From JANXDG01 sp964561135 (GTDB taxonomy: Bacteria > Elusimicrobiota > Endomicrobiia > DTEH01): a DNA stretch of 64,000 nucleotides. This document shows positions 59,677 through 64,000 of the stretch, piece by piece (the stretch's first letter is position 1; each line of letters opens with the position of its first letter). The position numbers and the translations under genes are program-made. Where the stretch lies: assembly GCA_964561135.1 (NCBI GenBank), contig CAZLOB010000070.1:1-64000 (forward strand). Reading direction: 5' to 3'. The notes under the pieces were generated by a model. That model was not told the DNA's origin and ran no database searches. It saw nothing but the letters and a program-made list of their open reading frames with translations.

Positions 59677-61596
59677 ATGAAGTTATTATTTATCTCATCA
59701 ACTTTTCCTTATCCACCAAACGAAGGTATTAAACTTCCAACATTTTATCTTATAAAAGAATTTTCTAAACGATATCAGTTGCATCTTTTGAGTTTTTGTT
59801 CCCCTCCAGAAAAAAAATTTCTTAACAAAATTAAAGAATATTGTGCTGAAGTGTTTTTGATAGAATTTGTCCCTTCAAAGAGTTTTATAAAAAGAGTTTT
59901 TTATACTTTTTTTTCAAAACAGCCGTACAATGTGAAACAATTTTTTTCTATTAATATGAAAAACAAAATATTAGAGCTTGTTGAAAAAGAAAAATTTGAT
60001 ATTTTATTTTTTGATTTTTTCCCAATGGGTTATTATAGCAAATTTGTTGTTTCACCTATACCTAAGGTTTTTCATTATCATGATTCTATGAGTATGAATT
60101 TTTATAGAAATTTTTTAGTTGAAAAAAATTTTTTAAGGCGAGTTTATTGGGGCAAACAATCTAAGAAAGTTTTAAATTTTGAGATGAGATTGCCTTTATG
60201 GTTTGACAAAATAACTGTTGTTGCAAAAAAAGATAAAGATTGGCTTATTAAAAATGCAAAGATAGATGAAGATAAAATTGAAGTTGTACCCAATGGTGTT
60301 GATTTAAAACATTTCAAGTTTTATACTGAAGAAGAAAAATTTGAGATTAAAAAGAAACTTAATATTAAAGGACCATCAATTATTTTTAGAGGGATAATGA
60401 GTTTTAAACCTAATATTGATGGATGTTTATGGTTTTTAAAAAATGTTTTCCCTTTGTTAAAAACAGAAATAAAAAATTTAAAATTTTTTATTGTGGGTCC
60501 TAATCCACCAAAAGAAGTTTTAAAATATAAAAATAATAATGATGTTATAATTACAGGATATGTAGAAGATATAAGAGAATATATAGTTGGATGTGATGTC
60601 AATATTTCTTCATTAGTTTCTGGTTCAGGGATAAAAAACAAGATTTTAGAAGCGTCAGCGTTAGGTATACCAACTGTTGCAACATCAATTGCAGCTGAGG
60701 GTATTCCTGAACTCAAAGATAATGAAAATATTTTAATTGCTGATGATCCACAAGAGTTTGCTAAAAAAGTTATAAGTTTGTTAAATAATAAAGAACTATA
60801 CAAAACAATTTCAAATAATGCAAGAAAACTTGTCGAAGAAAATTATACTTGGGAAAAACAAGCAAAAAAGTTTTTTGAGATTTTTGATAAATTAATAGAA
60901 GAGTATAAAACAAAAAAAGTTTCTATTATAGTTCCTGCATATAATGAAGAAAAAACAATTGGTAATGTGTTAGAAAAATTAAATTCGCTTGACTTTGGTT
61001 TAGAAAAAGAAATAATAGTTGTAGATGATGGTTCAACAGACACTACACGGTTTGTTGTTGAAAAATTTAAAAATGATAGTTTAAAAATTATTTCTCATAG
61101 AATGAATCAAGGTAAAGGTGCAGCAATAAAAACTGGTATACAAAATTCAACAGGTGATATAATAGCAATTCAAGATGCGGACTTGGAGTATGATCCACAT
61201 GAGTTAAAAACTCTTATGCAACCAATAATTGATAAAAAAACTTTTGTTGTTTACGGTTCACGGTTTTTAAAAAAGAATCCTTGTATTTACAAAAGTTATT
61301 ACTTAGGTAATAAATTTTTAAGTTTTTTGGTTTCGTTTTTGTTTGGTCAAAAAATTACTGATTCATATACATGTTATAAATTGTTTCATAAAAAAGTTTT
61401 TGAAAGAATAGATATAGAAAGCCAAAGGTTTGAGTTTGAAGCAGAAATTACTTGTAAAATTTTAAAAAACGGATTTAAAATTTTAGAGTTGCCAATTTCA
61501 TATAATCCGCGTTCAATACAACAAGGTAAAAAAATTAAGTTTAAAGATGCTATAATTGGAGTGTTAACAATATTAAAAATTAAATTTTGGAGTTAA
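59677..61596 (+). CDS. Two-domain glycosyltransferase: GT4 fused to GT2
   Basis: A 639-residue protein from ATG 59677 (MKLLFISSTFPYPPNEGIKL); GTG 59659 is an alternative. Residues 1-400 are a GT4-type GT-B enzyme: KITVVAKKDKDWLIKNAKID, PNGVDLKHFK, IIFRGIMSFKPNIDGCLWFL and SSLVSGSGIKNKILEASALG with IPTVATSIAAEG. Residues about 405-639 are a GT2 GT-A enzyme of the dolichyl-phosphate-glucose-synthase type: VSIIVPAYNEEKTIGNVLEK, EIIVVDDGSTDTTRFVVEKF, GKGAAIKTGIQNSTGDIIAI with QDADLEYDP. Both active-site patterns look intact, so two sugar-transfer steps may be linked. It ends two bases before asnB. Confidence 0.88.
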   Translation: MKLLFISSTFPYPPNEGIKLPTFYLIKEFSKRYQLHLLSFCSPPEKKFLNKIKEYCAEVFLIEFVPSKSFIKRVFYTFFSKQPYNVKQFFSINMKNKILELVEKEKFDILFFDFFPMGYYSKFVVSPIPKVFHYHDSMSMNFYRNFLVEKNFLRRVYWGKQSKKVLNFEMRLPLWFDKITVVAKKDKDWLIKNAKIDEDKIEVVPNGVDLKHFKFYTEEEKFEIKKKLNIKGPSIIFRGIMSFKPNIDGCLWFLKNVFPLLKTEIKNLKFFIVGPNPPKEVLKYKNNNDVIITGYVEDIREYIVGCDVNISSLVSGSGIKNKILEASALGIPTVATSIAAEGIPELKDNENILIADDPQEFAKKVISLLNNKELYKTISNNARKLVEENYTWEKQAKKFFEIFDKLIEEYKTKKVSIIVPAYNEEKTIGNVLEKLNSLDFGLEKEIIVVDDGSTDTTRFVVEKFKNDSLKIISHRMNQGKGAAIKTGIQNSTGDIIAIQDADLEYDPHELKTLMQPIIDKKTFVVYGSRFLKKNPCIYKSYYLGNKFLSFLVSFLFGQKITDSYTCYKLFHKKVFERIDIESQRFEFEAEITCKILKNGFKILELPISYNPRSIQQGKKIKFKDAIIGVLTILKIKFWS

Positions 61597-61598
61597 AT

Positions 61599-63545
61599 AT
61601 GTGTGGGATAGTTGGTGTTTATAACTTTGGTAGTAAAAAAGAAGTAAGTAAAGACATACTTAAAAAAATGTGTGATGTTATTATTCATCGTGGCCCTGAT
61701 GAAGAAGGATATTATGTTGCTTCAAAGTTTAAAGTTCAAAGTTTAAAGTTAGAAAATGAAACTGTTGGTGATATTGGGTTAGGCATAAGAAGATTGGCAA
61801 TTATTGATTTACAGACAGGTAGCCAGCCTATACATAATGAAGATAATACATTATGGATAGTTTGCAACGGTGAGATTTATAATTTTTTAGAGTTAAAAGA
61901 AGACTTACTTAAAAAAGGACATAAATTTTATACAAAAACAGATGTTGAAACAGTTGTTCATCTTTATGAAGATTTTGATATTGATTGTTTGAAACATCTT
62001 CGTGGAATGTATGCCTTTGCTTTATGGGATCAGAAAAAACAAAGATTATTTTTAACAAGAGACAGAGTTGGTAAAAAACCACTTTATTATACAATACATA
62101 ACGGAAGTTTAATTTTTGCATCAGAAATAAAAGCCATCCTTCAATATCTAAATTTTACGCCAGAGATAAATTTTGAAGCGATAAATTATTTTTTAACTTA
62201 TCAGTATATCCCTCAACCAATAACAATATTTAAAGGTATTTTTAAATTGCCACCGGCATCGTATATGCTATGTGATAAAAATGGTAATATAAAAATAGAA
62301 AGATATTGGAAGTTAGATTTTAGAAAAAAACAAAATATCACTTTTAATGAAGCAAAACAAAAAATAAAAGAAATTTTAACTGAAGCAACAAAGTTGCGTC
62401 TTATAAGTGATGTTCCGATAGGTGCGTTTTTGTCAGGCGGGCACGATTCAAGTATTATTGTTGGACTTATGACCCAAAATTCTACACAAAAAGTAAAAAC
62501 TTTTTCTGTTGGATTTAAAGAACAAGATTTTTCAGAATTAAAATATGCAAAAATTGTCGCTAAACATTTTGGTACAGAACATACTGAAATTATAGTTGAG
62601 CCAAAAATGGCCGAAGTTTTACCAAAACTTGTTTGGTTTTATGACCAACCTTTTGCTGATACATCTATGGTACCATCATACTATGTGGCTAATGTTACAA
62701 GAAATTATGTTAAAGTAGCTTTAAATGGTGATGGTGGAGACGAAAATTTTTGTGGATATTTAAGATATCCTGCAATAAAACTTGCTTCGTTGTTTCCGTT
62801 TGAACTTTTAGGGAACAATTTTTATACTGAAGTTGGTAAAGTTATACCTTTAATTGAAACAACATCTGCGAAAAATAAACTTAAATATTTTAAACGATTT
62901 TTCACTGCTTTAGGTAATCCAACACCGGTAAGACAAGTTCTTTGGCATTGTTTTTTTACTAATGAACAAAAAGATTTTATTTATTCTGATTTTATGAAGT
63001 CAGTTGTAAATCAAAATGTATACCATTATTTGATAGATACTTATCATACAGCAAAAGCTTATGATATAATTGATAAAATATCTTACACAGATATAAATAC
63101 TTACTTGCCAGAATGTTTGCTTGTCAAGATGGATATTGCATCAATGGCAAACTCGCTTGAAGTACGTTCACCGTTTTTAGATCATAAGCTTTTAGAATTT
63201 ACAGCAACAATTCCTTCAAGTTGGAAGTTAGGATATGGATTTATAACAAAGTATATTTTGAAAGAAACTTTTAAAGATTTTTTACCTAAAGATATAATAA
63301 AAAGACATAAACAAGGTTTCGGTTTACCAATTGGGAAATGGTTGAGATATGAACTTAAAGATTTTGTTAAAGAAATACTTTGTTCTGAAAAGTTTATCTT
63401 TCGTGGTTTGTTTAATTATAAAAACATAAAAGTTTTGCTTGAAAAACATTTTTCTGGTAAAGAAGATCATGGATACAGAATTTTTGCTTTGGTAAATTTA
63501 GAATTGTGGTTTAGGATTTTTGTAGATAAAGAAAATGTTTTATAA
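61599..63545 (+). CDS. asnB: Glutamine-dependent asparagine synthase
   Basis: A 648-residue AsnB. ATG 61599 is the start because Cys2 (MCGIVGVYNFG) is the N-terminal glutaminase nucleophile; the upstream frame from 61587 would bury it. The glutaminase half has IIHRGPDEEGYYV, RRLAIIDLQTGSQPIHNEDN and VCNGEIYNF; the synthetase half has RLISDVPIGAFLSGGHDSSI (PP-loop), FYDQPFADTSMVPSYYV and NSLEVRSPFLDHKLLEF. Residues 41-51 (SKFKVQSLKLE) come from an AAAGTTY repeat inserted in frame. In glycan clusters AsnB-like enzymes may amidate sugars, so the substrate could differ. It overlaps moaA by one base (TAATG). Confidence 0.92.
   Translation: MCGIVGVYNFGSKKEVSKDILKKMCDVIIHRGPDEEGYYVASKFKVQSLKLENETVGDIGLGIRRLAIIDLQTGSQPIHNEDNTLWIVCNGEIYNFLELKEDLLKKGHKFYTKTDVETVVHLYEDFDIDCLKHLRGMYAFALWDQKKQRLFLTRDRVGKKPLYYTIHNGSLIFASEIKAILQYLNFTPEINFEAINYFLTYQYIPQPITIFKGIFKLPPASYMLCDKNGNIKIERYWKLDFRKKQNITFNEAKQKIKEILTEATKLRLISDVPIGAFLSGGHDSSIIVGLMTQNSTQKVKTFSVGFKEQDFSELKYAKIVAKHFGTEHTEIIVEPKMAEVLPKLVWFYDQPFADTSMVPSYYVANVTRNYVKVALNGDGGDENFCGYLRYPAIKLASLFPFELLGNNFYTEVGKVIPLIETTSAKNKLKYFKRFFTALGNPTPVRQVLWHCFFTNEQKDFIYSDFMKSVVNQNVYHYLIDTYHTAKAYDIIDKISYTDINTYLPECLLVKMDIASMANSLEVRSPFLDHKLLEFTATIPSSWKLGYGFITKYILKETFKDFLPKDIIKRHKQGFGLPIGKWLRYELKDFVKEILCSEKFIFRGLFNYKNIKVLLEKHFSGKEDHGYRIFALVNLELWFRIFVDKENVL
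61721..61751 (+). repeat. AAAGTTY heptamer tract inside asnB
   Basis: Four to five AAAGTTC/AAAGTTT units (31 bases) lie in the coding frame of asnB. The first 23 bases are identical to 11108-11130 in the spacer after the giant surface gene. The encoded peptide FKVQSLKL has no counterpart in the usual AsnB text between the RGPDEEG and RRLAIID motifs. Confidence 0.65.
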
Positions 63546-64000
63546 TGAAAGGAATACTAATAGATAGATTTGGCCGCAACATAAATTATTTACGTGTATC
63601 AATTACTGATAGATGCAACCTAAGATGTATTTATTGTAATCCTGAAGCAAATATTATATATAAAAATCAACAGCAGATACTTACATATGAAGAAATTTTA
63701 AAAATTGTTAAAGTATGTGTTGATTTAGGTATAACCAAAATACGACTTACCGGCGGCGAACCTTTGGTAAGAAAAGATGTAGTTTATTTTGTTAGTTTAT
63801 TATCGAAAATAAAAGGTATTGAAGATCTTTCTTTGACCACGAACGGAGTTTTTTTGGAAGCATATGCTAAAGACTTAAAAAAAGCAGGGTTGAAAAGAAT
63901 AAATATTAGTCTGGATACACTTGATAGAGAAAAATACAAATTTATAACAAAATTTGACGGATTACACAAAGTTTTAAATGGTATAAATAAATCTTTAGAA
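63545..64000 (+). CDS. moaA: GTP 3',8-cyclase (partial, runs off window)
   Basis: 152 codons from ATG 63545, open to the window end. GILIDRFGRNINYLRVSITD and then RCNLRCIYCNPE contain the radical-SAM CxxxCxxC cluster. IRLTGGEPLVRKDVVYFVSL with the GGEP SAM-binding motif, LSLTTNGVFLEAYAKDLKKA and RINISLDTLDREKYKFIT fit MoaA, the first enzyme of molybdopterin synthesis, which rearranges GTP. The second (C-terminal) 4Fe-4S cluster region is beyond the window. It overlaps the asnB stop by one base, though the two are unrelated in function. Confidence 0.92.
   Translation, partial: MKGILIDRFGRNINYLRVSITDRCNLRCIYCNPEANIIYKNQQQILTYEEILKIVKVCVDLGITKIRLTGGEPLVRKDVVYFVSLLSKIKGIEDLSLTTNGVFLEAYAKDLKKAGLKRINISLDTLDREKYKFITKFDGLHKVLNGINKSLE

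Noticed and set aside
60321..60803. 160-residue - strand open frame in the GT4-GT2 gene
   Set aside because: It is a shadow of the GT4 domain, whose motifs are intact on the + strand.

Overview
The window is an AT-rich, tightly packed bacterial chromosome segment. Nearly every gene lies on the + strand; only one convincing protein gene, one gene remnant and one tRNA lie on the - strand. Genes often overlap by 1-35 bases, the tRNAs do not encode CCA, and there are PorV-like outer-membrane proteins, lamin-tail/fibronectin proteins ending in FlgD-like or T9SS-like domains, and a lipid/glycan export set. Together these suggest a Gram-negative-type member of an uncultured or poorly cultured phylum such as Elusimicrobiota, Omnitrophota or a WOR-type lineage. 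The phylum is a guess from gene style, not a proof.

Layout. 1-4.3 kb: the end of a nucleotide-sugar dehydrogenase gene, a small gene coupled to a broken nucleotidyltransferase, two more decayed genes, intact pyrG, remnants of a formylglycine-enzyme-like and a HAD gene, and a DUF192 gene. 4.3-21.4 kb: a cell-surface/secretion locus. It has a promoter, a structured leader RNA with a strong terminator hairpin, a 2125-residue lamin-tail/FnIII protein, PorV-like and other beta-barrel proteins, a secreted phospholipase D-fold protein with a T9SS-like tail, two barrel proteins fused to ComEA-like helix-hairpin-helix domains, then a type IV pilin with its own promoter and terminator, and the prepilin peptidase. 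21.4-32.3 kb: a YdjY-like lipoprotein (- strand), O-antigen ligase, rlmD, pcrA/uvrD, gatC, rpmB, a NUDIX gene, UDP-glucuronate epimerase, wecB, ilvE and an Fe-S protein coupled to dnaE.

32.3-51.4 kb: dnaE, comEC, argB, ogt, tRNA-Arg, tRNA-Leu, yggS, proC, a HAD gene, DUF3006, a stand-alone ComEC-type metallo-beta-lactamase, nitroreductase, NUDIX, xseB, ispA, dxs, a GYD protein, purS-purL-purQ and tlyA. 51.4-64 kb: a glycan cluster (flippase, two methyltransferases, four glycosyltransferases, asnB) interrupted by two decayed coiled-coil genes, recA and a truncated methyltransferase; moaA runs off the end.

Three themes stand out. (1) A possible DNA-handling surface system: pilin, prepilin peptidase, HhH-bearing barrels, a secreted HKD-family protein and lamin-tail proteins in one stretch. 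A ComEC whose own nuclease-like domain has lost a metal-ligand Asp, and an intact separate ComEC-type hydrolase, lie further along. (2) Gene decay: at least eight broken genes, mostly with frameshifts in homopolymers, many from toxin-antitoxin-like or mobile accessory families. (3) Short dispersed repeats (AAAGTTY heptamers and TGTAGGGCAA palindromes), some of which lie inside coding sequence or supply a signal peptide.
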